Assembly (NCBI GenBank): GCA_030686115.1
Contig: CP131612.1
Location: forward strand, 3,038,001-3,102,000
DNA length: 64,000 nt
Reading direction: 5' to 3'
Origin: Psychrobacter cibarius
GTDB taxonomy: Bacteria; Pseudomonadota; Gammaproteobacteria; Pseudomonadales; Moraxellaceae
The position numbers and the translations under genes were made by a program. Below, piece after piece: positions 18,560 through 27,639 of the stretch (within the stretch, counting starts at the first letter, position 1; each line of letters begins with the position of its first letter). The notes below the pieces were generated by a model. It saw only the letters and a list, made by a program, of their open reading frames with translations. It was not told the origin of the DNA and made no database searches.

Positions 18560-19264
18560 TTAAATTGGTTCAATAAAGCTAGAAAATCGATAGCCTGTCC
18601 CACGTACTGTCTGTATCAACGTATCACATTGATGCGGTCGTAATAATGTCCGCAAACGTTTGATATGCACATCAATGGTTCTATCTTCGATATATACATT
18701 ACCGCCCCATACTTGGTCTAGCAGCTGCGTCCGCGTATAGGCACGCTCTGGATGACTCATAAAAAATGCCAGTAATCGATATTCCGTAGGACCAACATCA
18801 ACCACTTTACCAGCCGCTGTCACCCGCTGACTTTTGGGATCAAGGCTCAGATTGCCGATTTCGATAGATTTATCACTACTGAGCGCGTTACTACGCCGCA
18901 ATACTGCTTTGATTCTAGATATCAACTCACGTGTCGAAAAAGGCTTGGTCATATAATCATCAGCACCAGCATCGAGGCCATGCACCTTGCTGTCCTCTTC
19001 ACTTTTAGCCGTCAACATAATGACTGGTATCTCAGCAAGTAGCTCATCGTTTTTGAGCAATCGGCAAAAATCAATGCCACTTTTATCGCCGGGTAGCATC
19101 CAATCTAGCAAAATCAGCGCAGGGCGGTGATCGACCACTTGTTGGTGCGCCTCAGATACATCCGCTGCCTGCAGACTATCAAATCCCGCCATCTCTAGCG
19201 TCATGACGATCATTTCACGAATCGCCGGTTCATCTTCAACAATCAAAATTTGCTCATTATACAT
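18560..19264 (-). CDS. phoB: Phosphate-regulon response regulator PhoB
   Basis: 234 residues. Receiver domain with acidic pocket (E10, D11), phospho-acceptor Asp54 in LLDWMLPG and the conserved Lys in DDYMTKPF. The OmpR-type winged helix contains the stretch GPTEYRLLAFFMSHPER and VYIEDRTIDVHIKRLR, near identical to E. coli PhoB. It binds Pho boxes to switch on phosphate-starvation genes. It precedes phoR by 80 bases, and a Pho box lies at 19352-19370, so it is autoregulated. Confidence 0.96.
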   Translation of the reverse strand: MYNEQILIVEDEPAIREMIVMTLEMAGFDSLQAADVSEAHQQVVDHRPALILLDWMLPGDKSGIDFCRLLKNDELLAEIPVIMLTAKSEEDSKVHGLDAGADDYMTKPFSTRELISRIKAVLRRSNALSSDKSIEIGNLSLDPKSQRVTAAGKVVDVGPTEYRLLAFFMSHPERAYTRTQLLDQVWGGNVYIEDRTIDVHIKRLRTLLRPHQCDTLIQTVRGTGYRFSSFIEPI

Positions 19265-19334
19265 ACGGCATTCTCAGTGTTAGAGGACAACATTTGGCTG
19301 ACAAAAAAGGCGATAAATGCTCGCCTGCTGCTCT

Positions 19335-19370
19335 CTATTAAACGGGGTAATTATGACAGTTTAATGACAT
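19335..19370 (-). promoter_or_regulatory. Pho box and phoB promoter
   Basis: On the minus strand 19370-19352 reads ATGTCATTAAACTGTCATA: two TGTCAT repeats 11 bases apart, the PhoB-binding half-sites. A -10-like TTTAAT (19342-19337) follows about 10 bases downstream, the spacing expected when the Pho box replaces the -35 element. The phoB start lies 88 bases further on. This implies positive autoregulation by phosphorylated PhoB. Confidence 0.82.
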
Positions 19371-19420
19371 TCAACTTTTAAGCGGTTCATAGGTCTCGTG
19401 ACGGCTAATGCTTAGTTTAC

Positions 19421-19876
19421 TCAATTCACTTCTAACAAGAAATTCAATGGCCCATCATTGACGCTCGACACTTGCATATTAGCGCCAAACTGACCAGTTG
19501 CCACGTTTGAATGTTGCGTGTTGGCATAGGCGACCAATTGCGCAAACAATGCTTGAGCCGCATCAGGTGCCATCGCACCACCAAAGTCAGGGCGACGACC
19601 CTTGTCTGTTTTTGCCATTAGCGTAAACTGTGATACCAATAATAGTCCGCCACCAACTTGCTGGACATTTTTATCCAGTTTGCCGTACTTGGCAGGATCA
19701 TCATCATTGTCAAAAATACGATAGGTGAGGATTTTATCTACCATGCGCTGGGCGCTTGTTAGGTCGTCATCAGGCCCTAAACCAATATAAGCCAATATGC
19801 CTTGCTCAATCGTACCAACACACTGCGCATCGACGGTGACACTAGCACGGCGTACGCGCTGTATAAGTGCTTTCAT
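19421..19876 (-). CDS. dtd: D-aminoacyl-tRNA deacylase
   Basis: 151 residues, full length. It removes D-amino acids mischarged on tRNA. Starts MKALIQRVRRASVTV as usual; the catalytic SQFTL (about 83-87) and the C-terminal cross-subunit motif NDGP (in place of NxGPVT) are present. AAGGA precedes the ATG. It lies upstream of phoB on the same strand but is separated from it by the phoB promoter. Confidence 0.95.
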   Translation of the reverse strand: MKALIQRVRRASVTVDAQCVGTIEQGILAYIGLGPDDDLTSAQRMVDKILTYRIFDNDDDPAKYGKLDKNVQQVGGGLLLVSQFTLMAKTDKGRRPDFGGAMAPDAAQALFAQLVAYANTQHSNVATGQFGANMQVSSVNDGPLNFLLEVN

Positions 19877-19988
19877 TTACGGATTCCTTACCAATTATGC
19901 CCATACAATAATACGCCGTCCATGATAAAATACGGCCATTCTCTTGCTTATTAATTATTACATCACACCCTATTTTGGTAGCCTCATT

Positions 19989-20822
19989 ATGAATGTATTC
20001 ACTACTTTACAACAGCTTGTCCCGCAGCAGCAACTGAGTAAAGTTGCTGGGCGTCTAGCCGCTAGCCGCCATCCTTATGTTAAACGCACGTTTATCCGTA
20101 GCTTTGCTAAAGCCTATAACGTCAGCTTGGACGAGTATGAGCGCCAAAGTCTCAACGCCTATGAGAGCTTTAACGATTTTTTTACTCGTGAGCTAAAAGA
20201 AGACGCGCGCCCTATCGACATGACGCCTCATGGTATCGTCAGTCCTGCCGATGGTATTATCTCGCAGTTGGGTCAAATTGACGACCATAAATTGCTCCAA
20301 GCAAAAGGTCGCTATTATGACGTTGGTCAACTGCTTGCTGCCAGTGAAGATGGCCGCTATTTTGCGGATGGCAGTTTTGCGACGGTTTATCTTGCGCCCA
20401 GTAACTATCACCGTGTACATATGCCCTTCGCCGGTACTCTAACCAAAACCCGTTATGTACCGGGCACGCTGTTTTCGGTCAACAATACTACGGCGGCGAA
20501 CGTGCCGGACTTATTTGCGCGTAATGAACGCTTGGTTTGTCTGTTTGATACAGAATATGGCAAAGCAGCGGTGGTGATGGTTGGGGCGATGATTGTCGCT
20601 GGTATCGAAACAGTGGCGACTGGTAAAATTGCCCGCACTGATGATATTCAAGAAGCTGAGCACAATATGAGCTTTAAGAAAGGCGACGAGCTGGGTCGTT
20701 TTTATTTAGGCTCAACCGCAATTGTCATTCTACCAAAAGGCGCAAAAGCGGATTGGCAAGACAGTATGAAAGCCGATAGTGTGGTAAAAATGGGACAGCT
20801 ACTAGGGACTACTCACGCTTAA
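19989..20822 (+). CDS. psd: Phosphatidylserine decarboxylase proenzyme
   Basis: 277 residues. The enzyme makes phosphatidylethanolamine at the inner membrane. The self-cleavage site YLGSTAIV is present, with the pyruvoyl-forming Ser at about 242; DGIISQLG and the charge-relay area NYHRVHMPF (His) are also recognisable. The ATG at 19989 gives the usual length; a TTG at 19944 would add 15 residues without a ribosome site and is rejected. A terminator at 20845-20892 ends it. Confidence 0.95.
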   Translation: MNVFTTLQQLVPQQQLSKVAGRLAASRHPYVKRTFIRSFAKAYNVSLDEYERQSLNAYESFNDFFTRELKEDARPIDMTPHGIVSPADGIISQLGQIDDHKLLQAKGRYYDVGQLLAASEDGRYFADGSFATVYLAPSNYHRVHMPFAGTLTKTRYVPGTLFSVNNTTAANVPDLFARNERLVCLFDTEYGKAAVVMVGAMIVAGIETVATGKIARTDDIQEAEHNMSFKKGDELGRFYLGSTAIVILPKGAKADWQDSMKADSVVKMGQLLGTTHA

Positions 20823-20844
20823 TAGCTGAGCGATTTAATGACTC

Positions 20845-20892
20845 AAAAAAGCTCAGTCCAGCATCCTAATCTATGTTGAACTGAGCTTTTTA
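20845..20892 (+). terminator. Terminator after psd
   Basis: AAAAGCTCAGT (20847-20857) pairs with ACTGAGCTTTT (20880-20890) with an extended, partly paired loop. T-run at 20887-20891. Confidence 0.82.
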
Positions 20893-20921
20893 TTGTGGGT
20901 AACTATCTCATCGCAACATAT

Positions 20922-21095
20922 TAGGGCGTGTCATCAATTAGCACATGAATACATTTAGTGGTCTTAAAATAGCTAAATTTTGCTAAATATCGTCAGAAAT
21001 TTTATCAATATGTTCATATTAACGGCAATTTCTTCCTTGTTTATCTACAATTTTTCTCATTTTAAGCCTCACAATCTAATTGATGACACACCCTA
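20922..21095. repeat. 174-bp element with 19-bp terminal inverted repeats (copy A)
   Basis: The left end TAGGGCGTGTCATCAATTA (20922-20940) is the inverse of 21077-21095, with one mismatch in 19. Removing the outer TA leaves GGG..CCC ends flanked by TA on both sides, as in a 2-base target duplication. A relative in the opposite orientation with the same length lies at 46583-46756. No coding capacity. It sits between the convergent psd and DUF1287 genes. Best read as a MITE-like non-autonomous mobile element. Confidence 0.78.
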
Positions 21096-21112
21096 GTTAA
21101 TAAAGAAAGTAG

Positions 21113-21718
21113 TTAATAACGAAAGTGTTTGAGAATAGGATAAGCAAATAAGATATTTTCTTCTTGCGTACCGCGTCCGATATTGTGAATAATCAGCGGT
21201 GTACCATCCGCAGCGACTTTATCGGAGACGATACCTGTATGCGGCAAATTACCATTCGGTAGCCGCCACGTCACCACATCCCCTGCTTGAAAACTGGCTT
21301 TATCAGTCGTCGATAATGTCTTTGCGTGACGCGCAAAAAACACTTCAAGATTGGGCACTCGGCGATGATCGATATTCTTGTCGGTTGATTTGAGCCCCCA
21401 AGTCTTTGGATAAGCCGACCAATTTGACTTCATATCATGGTTGACTAATTGCTGTAGATCTATATTTTGCAAGCGATAAGCACGGACGATAACATCGGTA
21501 CAGACGCCAGTTTCTATCGGCACATCGCCACGCGGAAAATCCAACTTGCGGTAAGCAGGATCATAGCTAGTGGTAATGCCGATCTGTTTTTTGGCATCGT
21601 GCGCCAGTTTATCACCATTACTAATAGGTGCGGCAGCCTGAGTTAGTTGCGCCAAAGTTAATAGGCTAACAAAGACGAGCGATTTAGCAAAAACCTTATA
21701 AGTGCCAGTGACTCTCAT
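21113..21718 (-). CDS. DUF1287 secreted protein (YijF-like)
   Basis: 201 residues with a signal peptide (about 1-29, ending AQLTQAAA). The mature part follows E. coli YijF: TTSYDPAYRKLDFPRGDVP, then GVCTDV with Cys73, KNIDHRRVPNLE and LPHTGIVSD. DUF1287 has an NlpC/P60-like fold, so Cys73 and the His of LPHTG are likely catalytic. Periplasmic; the substrate has not been established for the family. No partner gene. Confidence 0.85.
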   Translation of the reverse strand: MRVTGTYKVFAKSLVFVSLLTLAQLTQAAAPISNGDKLAHDAKKQIGITTSYDPAYRKLDFPRGDVPIETGVCTDVIVRAYRLQNIDLQQLVNHDMKSNWSAYPKTWGLKSTDKNIDHRRVPNLEVFFARHAKTLSTTDKASFQAGDVVTWRLPNGNLPHTGIVSDKVAADGTPLIIHNIGRGTQEENILFAYPILKHFRY

Positions 21719-21833
21719 TTAATAATCTCTCTATATAATGTACTTAATCGCTCATTTAGCTAATTCTAAATACTTTAATATTTAAAAAATACAAATATTT
21801 GCAAACATGTAAACGGCAAAATGATGGCTTTAC

Positions 21834-22463
21834 TTAAGCATCAACCAACCATCCTTGCTGGGTCGCATAGTCGATATTTTTTGATAGCCAATCATGAATG
21901 GAAGGAAAGCTGTCTTTGATAAAAGCAAGTGCCGCAGTCACTTGCGAACGCGTGATGTTAGCATCAATCCACGTTTTTCCATTGGTATTTAAATTCAATA
22001 AAAAAGGCAATAAGCGATCAACCACTCTGATCAGCTGGGTTTCTTTACTACTACCCGTCTCCTGCTCTTCCCAAATCTCATTTAAATCCATGATGCCATT
22101 GCCACGCTCAGCTTGCAATCGAGCAATACCAGCGCGTTCTTCAATGTGCGCCTCGCTACGACTGTTTGCGAATAAAAACGTATCGCCAGCGTCAATCTCA
22201 CCCAAGTCATGTACCAATGCCATCTTGAGTAGTTTTTCATGATTGACATCTAGCTCAAACTGTTCAGCGATAGACCAGCACGCCATGGCTAAATGCCATG
22301 AATGTTCGGCAGAGTTTTCTTTGCGTGTGGTATGCGTCACATAGCTACGACGATTGATACGTTTAAGCGCATCAAGCTCTAATAAGAAATGAGTAACATG
22401 ATCTATATCAATGTTTGAGGCAAGCGTTGGGTTGGTTAATAAAAGGGGTTTGGTTGATGGCAT
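21834..22463 (-). CDS. HD-domain phosphohydrolase (YfbR/HDDC2-like)
   Basis: 209 residues. The HD metal site is complete: His54 (ENSAEHSWHLA), His85-Asp86 (ALVHDLGEI) and a distal Asp in the helix RVVDRLLPFL. The ordering matches the HDDC2/YfbR group, which act as 5'-deoxynucleotidases. The N-terminal part, DHVTHFLLELDALKRINRRSY, is typical of HDDC2. Cytoplasmic. Purifying nucleotide pools is a reasonable inference, but the substrate is not known. Confidence 0.85.
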   Translation of the reverse strand: MPSTKPLLLTNPTLASNIDIDHVTHFLLELDALKRINRRSYVTHTTRKENSAEHSWHLAMACWSIAEQFELDVNHEKLLKMALVHDLGEIDAGDTFLFANSRSEAHIEERAGIARLQAERGNGIMDLNEIWEEQETGSSKETQLIRVVDRLLPFLLNLNTNGKTWIDANITRSQVTAALAFIKDSFPSIHDWLSKNIDYATQQGWLVDA

Positions 22464-22695
22464 AAATTTTCTCTTAATTTTTCTACGAATATATAGCGCT
22501 TCATTTTACCTTTACGCATAAGCAAGTATAGTTAGAGCACTTTTAAACCGCTACGGTGTTACCCACCCTAGATGTAATCAGTGTACTATCTGCGGTCGGT
22601 CGCCTTGTAGCGATTCTAAAATTCCTTGACTATATTATATATTTTATGAGCGCTATAAAAGAGCATGCCAACCTATAGCTAATGAACACCACTAT

Positions 22696-22732
22696 AAAAA
22701 ATAGCGCTTATGTGAGTAAGCGCTATTTTTTA
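22696..22732 (-). terminator. Terminator after the isochorismatase-family gene
   Basis: AAAAATAGCGCTTA (22697-22710) pairs with TAAGCGCTATTTTT (22717-22730) across a 6-base loop; on the minus strand a long T-run follows. It ends the gene at 22750-23325. Confidence 0.88.
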
Positions 22733-22749
22733 TATCTTGAATAAAAGAA

Positions 22750-23325
22750 CTATTTAATCAAGTTACTAATGGTTTTAAACGCAGGGTCTTGACTACTACG
22801 GCAAAGCTCAAACAGAATGGTTTCAACTGTGGTAATCACGCCACCAGCACGGCGAATACGGCGTATTGCTTGCTTTTTATCATACGGAAAGCGTGAGCCG
22901 ACCGCATCACCAATGATGACGGGCTGCATACCATTATCTAGCAAATCAAGCGCTGTTTGTAGTACACAGACATGTGTCTCTACTCCAAATAGCAAAACAA
23001 TACTTCGATTTTGCTGCGCTAAATAATGCCACGAATCATCATTATCACAAGCGCTAAAGGTGACCTTTTCAAAGCTTTTAGCGTTATCGCCTTCTAACAC
23101 CTCGCGTATTTCAGGTAGCGTATCGCCGAGCCCTTTTTTATACTGTTCATTGAGCATGATAGGGATATTCAGTGCTTGTAGACCTTTAATAAGCGTCACT
23201 GTTTTTTTGACGATGTTTTCATGGTCATAAATATGCGGTGTTAAGCGTTCTTGAACATCGATTATCATCGCTTGGGTATTTTCGCGAGCGATTCGATAGG
23301 TACGGTCGGTAATCATAGTAGACAT
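22750..23325 (-). CDS. Isochorismatase-fold cysteine hydrolase
   Basis: 191 residues of the cysteine hydrolase (isochorismatase/nicotinamidase-like) superfamily. The catalytic triad is Asp23 (IIDVQE), Lys87 (FEKVTFSA) and Cys120 (ETHVCVLQTA). The cis-peptide region VETHV precedes the Cys. This type resembles YcaC/ISOC1-like hydrolases; it lacks the zinc-ligand DxHxxxH of nicotinamidases, so it is not a PncA. AAGGAGT precedes the ATG. Substrate unknown. Confidence 0.85.
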   Translation of the reverse strand: MSTMITDRTYRIARENTQAMIIDVQERLTPHIYDHENIVKKTVTLIKGLQALNIPIMLNEQYKKGLGDTLPEIREVLEGDNAKSFEKVTFSACDNDDSWHYLAQQNRSIVLLFGVETHVCVLQTALDLLDNGMQPVIIGDAVGSRFPYDKKQAIRRIRRAGGVITTVETILFELCRSSQDPAFKTISNLIK

Positions 23326-23527
23326 GGCACACTCCTTGTACGGCTGACTTTATTGTTAAAGGCTATGTTAGTTTTATCATTGATATTGTCTTTATTAGCC
23401 TTACTCTTATTTAGTCATAGTTTGCTGAGGGCGTCAATGGAGATAGTCTCTAATAATGATTAATAACAATTCATCACGTTTGATTCATACTGCTTGATAT
23501 AGTTTCTTAATGAAGAGTAGCCAATAA

Positions 23528-24406
23528 CTATATATTATGACGCCTAGCATTACGTAATAAAAACTGTTTTTGAGTCATGACTATGACCACACCGAAAACA
23601 ATACCAAAACACAAGGTTAAAAGATAATACACCATATAACTGAGCGTGTTTATAAATGCAAAGAACATGCTGGTTAAAGTAATGATTAATATCGCAGCGA
23701 TAGTACCGCCGAATAGCTCTCGATATTTTTTATTAAAAATCTTAAAGGCCACCAACGGTATCGCGATACCAAACAAGCCAAATGTAGCACCCCAAACACC
23801 TGCCATGTCCATATCAAAATATATCACCCCTAAAACATTAGCGAAAATACCACATATAAAAAACGCAATCGTAAAACGTATAGGACCCAATACTTTTTCC
23901 AAAATATAACCTGTAGCAAACAGCATCCCTAGACTCATTACTAAATGCATAATCCCTGCGTGTACAAAAAGCGATGTCACTACTCGCCAATGCTTACCAG
24001 CTTGCAGCGCGTCCATCGTCAACCCACCTGCACTATTTACCTGTCTAGATAAAGGATCAATGATATCCATACCCATGAATACGGTCAGTATAAATGCACC
24101 TATACAGGTCAGTATTAACACCAACGTCGCAGGTCGCTCTTTATTACTTCTAAACCAAACTACTAGGCTCTTTGATACATCACTTACTGGTGCTCGTTTT
24201 TTTACGGGCTTTTGTTTTTGTATATGTTTTCGCTTTTGTATATGTTTTTGCGTACTTTTCTTTTCTTGACTATCAAATTCTGCTGCGAGAACGAGCAACA
24301 AGCACAGAACCATACCAATAAAAAACGAACCAAACCCCCAAACGAAATCACGACCTAAACTGTCAGCAAGTAATCCTGTTTCTGGCTTCAATATCAAGGG
24401 TGGCAA
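23528..24406 (-). CDS. Rhomboid-like membrane domain, probably the severed C-terminal part of a fusion protein
   Basis: 292 codons from a TTG start, or the 3' part of one broken gene 23528-25246. A first transmembrane helix (about 26-42), a Lys-rich linker with the doublet HIQKRK/HIQKQK, then a rhomboid-like six-helix region. HWRVVTSLFVHAGIMHL is the rhomboid signature, but at the catalytic GxSG position it reads GVWGATFG, with Trp205 replacing the Ser, and no HxxGxxxG His helix is seen. It looks like a catalytically dead rhomboid. The frame continues directly from the gene upstream except for one TAA stop at 24413-24415. TAGG lies 8 bases before the TTG. Confidence 0.7.
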   Translation of the reverse strand: MPPLILKPETGLLADSLGRDFVWGFGSFFIGMVLCLLLVLAAEFDSQEKKSTQKHIQKRKHIQKQKPVKKRAPVSDVSKSLVVWFRSNKERPATLVLILTCIGAFILTVFMGMDIIDPLSRQVNSAGGLTMDALQAGKHWRVVTSLFVHAGIMHLVMSLGMLFATGYILEKVLGPIRFTIAFFICGIFANVLGVIYFDMDMAGVWGATFGLFGIAIPLVAFKIFNKKYRELFGGTIAAILIITLTSMFFAFINTLSYMVYYLLTLCFGIVFGVVIVMTQKQFLLRNARRHNI

Positions 24407-24412
24407 ATTAGA

Positions 24413-25246
24413 TTACCTATTAGCCGTAGAAATCGTGTGTAAGTAAGCATTTCTGCTATTTGATGATTTAAGTTTCTTAAAGTAGCTGATAGTAGAGAGG
24501 TCGTTGGCTTCGTACTTATGGCGCGAGTCGTTAATAAATGCTGAATATTGACTGTCTTTAATACTTTGGTCTGCACGATTATCGTATTTCGTGTGGTAGC
24601 TAGAACCTAGCCAAATATTCTCAGCGGCTGTAAATGGCGTCGCAATGTAATAATCAATATGCAATGTTGAGTCAAAATTTCGTCCACTGATTACTTGTGT
24701 TTCTATATAAGAAACGCTCTCTAATTTGAGTGGCTCAAAATCATTTACTCTGAAATACTTTTGCTTTGGATAATGACGAATATCATTCAAGCTATTTACT
24801 TCAATGACCTCGTAAGCCGCTTTAGACAAATAGTTTTGGCTGAGAACGAGCGGTATCACTAATGCTAGAACCATCGTTATAAAAAAGTAGCCTGAACTAC
24901 TGCGCTTAACCCACTTTAAGGTTAAAAGCTCATACCTCGGCCACATCCAAATACTAACGACTAAAACAGATAACAGAAAAGGAATACCAAAATCCCAATA
25001 GCCCTCCTTTAAAGGTAGAACATCTAGATAAATATCAAGCAACCAGCGTAAAGCCCCAAAAAGCAGAATAGTCAGGATACTAAGACCTAAATATGGTAAG
25101 AATACTTGCTTTAGTTTTAGTTTGATCGATTCTTTAGCGCTTAGGCTTTGTATGCGCTTCTGTTTATCCCTTTTGCTTACTTTTTTTTTGTTTCTGCTTC
25201 TATTTTTATTCTTATACCTATACTGGCTTCGCTTATTATTATCCAT
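24413..25246 (-). CDS. Multipass membrane protein, N-terminal part of the rhomboid-like fusion (interrupted by TAA)
   Basis: 277 residues. Begins with a strongly basic segment (RSQYRYKNKNRSRNKKK), then three transmembrane helices (about 52-72, 86-103, 118-138), and a soluble region ending in KLKSSNSRNAYLHTISTANR. The downstream gene at 25264-26193 (upstream in transcription) has the same layout, including YPKQKYF and the C-terminal YFxKL..(S/N)S...YL. That paralogue continues with a fourth helix; here a TAA falls exactly where it has Gln, and the next frame matches the fourth helix. So this is probably one disrupted gene, 23528-25246. Function unknown. Confidence 0.7.
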   Translation of the reverse strand: MDNNKRSQYRYKNKNRSRNKKKVSKRDKQKRIQSLSAKESIKLKLKQVFLPYLGLSILTILLFGALRWLLDIYLDVLPLKEGYWDFGIPFLLSVLVVSIWMWPRYELLTLKWVKRSSSGYFFITMVLALVIPLVLSQNYLSKAAYEVIEVNSLNDIRHYPKQKYFRVNDFEPLKLESVSYIETQVISGRNFDSTLHIDYYIATPFTAAENIWLGSSYHTKYDNRADQSIKDSQYSAFINDSRHKYEANDLSTISYFKKLKSSNSRNAYLHTISTANR

Positions 25247-25263
25247 GCACTATCACCACTAAT

Positions 25264-26193
25264 CTAGCGTACCTTAAACTGTTGAAATGCTTTTTTATCA
25301 ATCGTTGCTTTTAAGACTAATAGTAAGCAAATAAACATTCCAATGATAAAAAACCTAAAGAATTTTGCTAACTCTTTATATGCTTTTTCGTTAAGTGTGC
25401 CCAACTGAGATACAAGTATTATTGGGTCATTAATATGTTGCTGACCTGACAATCTAATCGCTTCTAAATAACCATGCTTAGTATCTGAGTTTTGCAATTT
25501 TTCAAAATAATCAGCAGCAGATATCTCTTCATTTGCATATTGTTGTCTAGAAATCTTTTTAAAATTTTCTATTTGTTGAACTTTCTCTTTTTCTTCAAGA
25601 TCATTATCAATAACCTTAGTAAAAGCCTGTCCCCACCAGATATCTTTATCTCCATAAAAAGGAGTAGCAAAATATAAGTATATTTTTAACTCTTGTCTAG
25701 ATTTCCCCATCTCCCTAGTATTGAAGTAAGAAACAACCCCTTGTTTCTCAATACTTTTATTATCAAATTGGAAGTATTTTTGTTTTGGATATAATTTAAT
25801 GTCACTTATATTACTTATATCAATAATGTCATATGCTGCTTCATATAAGTAAGCTTGACTGATTGATATAGGTGGAAATAAAGCAAGTATCATCACCAAG
25901 TAAAATACATTAGCGCTATTATCGTCAAATAATTCAAATCTTAGCAGTCGAATCCTTGTTCGCATTATGACAAGCACTAAAATAACACTGATAATTATTG
26001 GGATAATTAAGTTCCAGACCGTATCTTTTAGAGGCCATATCCCTAGACAGATGTCTAACATCCATCTTATGATGTTGTAGAATAAAATGGCGCCAATACT
26101 AAAACCTAAAAAAGGAAGAAAGATATAGCGCATTTTTAACTTAAACACCTCTAAATCTAAGCGCCTCTTATCTGACGATTTATGATGTGCCAT
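25264..26193 (-). CDS. Multipass membrane protein, paralogue of the 24413-25246 product
   Basis: 309 residues, not recognised. Transmembrane helices at about 27-49, 64-80, 94-112 and 278-298; the central soluble part (about 115-270) contains KLYPKQKYFQF and a region rich in Glu/Lys (DLEEKEKVQQIENFKK). Shares its architecture with the next gene, which is 17 bases downstream, so the two form an operon produced by tandem duplication followed by fusion of the second copy to a rhomboid-like domain. AT-rich compared with neighbours. A terminator for fadA lies just before it. Confidence 0.72.
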   Translation of the reverse strand: MAHHKSSDKRRLDLEVFKLKMRYIFLPFLGFSIGAILFYNIIRWMLDICLGIWPLKDTVWNLIIPIIISVILVLVIMRTRIRLLRFELFDDNSANVFYLVMILALFPPISISQAYLYEAAYDIIDISNISDIKLYPKQKYFQFDNKSIEKQGVVSYFNTREMGKSRQELKIYLYFATPFYGDKDIWWGQAFTKVIDNDLEEKEKVQQIENFKKISRQQYANEEISAADYFEKLQNSDTKHGYLEAIRLSGQQHINDPIILVSQLGTLNEKAYKELAKFFRFFIIGMFICLLLVLKATIDKKAFQQFKVR

Positions 26194-26226
26194 TTATACT
26201 CTACCTTTCATTACTATGACTTAAAC

Positions 26227-26265
26227 CAAAAAAAAGCGCCTCCAACATTAAGTTAGAGGCGCTCA
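26227..26265 (-). terminator. Terminator after fadA
   Basis: AGCGCCTC (26235-26242) pairs with GAGGCGCT (26256-26263); the arms extend with AAC/GTT. On the minus strand the T-run is opposite 26227-26234. Located between the fadA stop and the membrane-protein operon. Confidence 0.85.
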
Positions 26266-26317
26266 TCTTACAAGATATTAAAACATATTAATCAACAAAT
26301 ATTAGCTTAGCTGAAAC

Positions 26318-27541
<1,224 letters not shown>

Positions 27542-27639
27542 TTATCTAATTTAGAAAATTAAGATCATTGATAATAAATAAATCACCAGTAATTTTATCG
27601 AGCTTGTGTACTGCACTTCATCCTAGTAATGACTGCCCA

